From positions 13,146 to 77,145 of the forward strand of contig DAIPWT010000013.1 in NCBI GenBank assembly GCA_036783645.1: 64,000 nt of DNA, given 5' to 3'. Positions within the stretch are counted from its first letter, which is position 1; each line of letters begins with the position of its first letter. This stretch comes from UBA4732 sp002404095 (lineage in GTDB: Bacteria; Planctomycetota; Planctomycetia; Gemmatales; Gemmataceae). The position numbers and the translations under genes were made by a program. Below the pieces are notes generated by a model that was not told the DNA's origin, did no database searches, and saw nothing but the letters and a program-made list of their open reading frames with translations. Positions 63,977-64,000 of this stretch are shown piece after piece.

Positions 63977-64000
63977 GGCGTGGCACGGCCGTCTCGGCCG
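63977..64000. repeat. Start of palindrome, GTGTGCCACGGC family (copy 3)
   Basis: GTGGCACGGCCGTCTCGGCCG at the window end matches the left arm of the palindrome at 50919. The other arm is outside the window. Confidence 0.7.

Overview
The window looks like a chromosomal segment of a planctomycete, most probably a Gemmataceae-type bacterium. Signs for this are the high GC content, a prepilin-like DUF1559 protein followed by a small lipoprotein, a second DUF1559-type protein, a DUF1501 Tat protein, a CRTAC1/ASPIC-UnbV lipoprotein, large WD40 and TPR proteins, a Hanks-type kinase, an HTTM protein, a SecD-SecF fusion, and a TPR protein carrying two RNA polymerase alpha-CTD-like domains. Genus assignment is inference. 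Gene density is moderate, operons are short, and about 20 intergenic or intragenic palindromes fall into several recurring families.

Layout. 0-7.2 kb: tail of an S46 peptidase, small hypothetical genes, an ApbE-type flavin transferase divergent from an FGE-sulfatase-domain protein, a Tat-exported Gfo/Idh/MocA oxidoreductase and a large secreted protein. 7.3-11.4 kb: a tandemly duplicated two-gene cassette that looks like toxin plus immunity, a secreted TPR protein, and an overlapping three-gene cassette beginning with a ribbon-helix-helix antitoxin-like protein. 11.4-18.6 kb: pyruvate dehydrogenase E1 (aceE) and E2 (aceF), separated by seven small genes (HicB-like, DUF433 and unknowns) with a recurring short repeat between them, then an overlapping hicB-hicA pair. 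18.6-31 kb: a lone HicB, a lysozyme-like protein, an aldehyde dehydrogenase, a PrcB-domain protein, an unpartnered DUF790/Bax1-like nuclease, an FHA protein, MutY, a DUF4142 protein, and a tRNA-Arg with a good promoter beside a broken integrase. 31-43 kb: a GT87-like membrane protein, a VWA protein, a lysine-rich repeat protein, a 2Fe-2S ferredoxin, a WD40/HEAT protein, a DUF1559-type protein, and a decayed gene next to a miniature transposable element nested inside another palindrome. 42.6-57 kb: a DUF1501 protein, a bacterial relative of eukaryotic HPF1, an HTTM pair, a phosphohexomutase carrying an in-frame palindromic insertion, ASPIC/TPR/DUF1559/kinase genes, and an MgtE-like transporter. 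57-64 kb: the classical tgt-yajC-secDF operon and the TPR/alpha-CTD protein.

The most unusual content is (i) the HPF1-like gene, bracketed and invaded by palindromes, (ii) a 123-bp element with 42-bp perfect terminal inverted repeats and a 4-bp target duplication, which shows that these palindromes move, and (iii) the small-gene array inserted between the two pyruvate dehydrogenase genes. All functions are read from sequence motifs and family knowledge; no database search was run.
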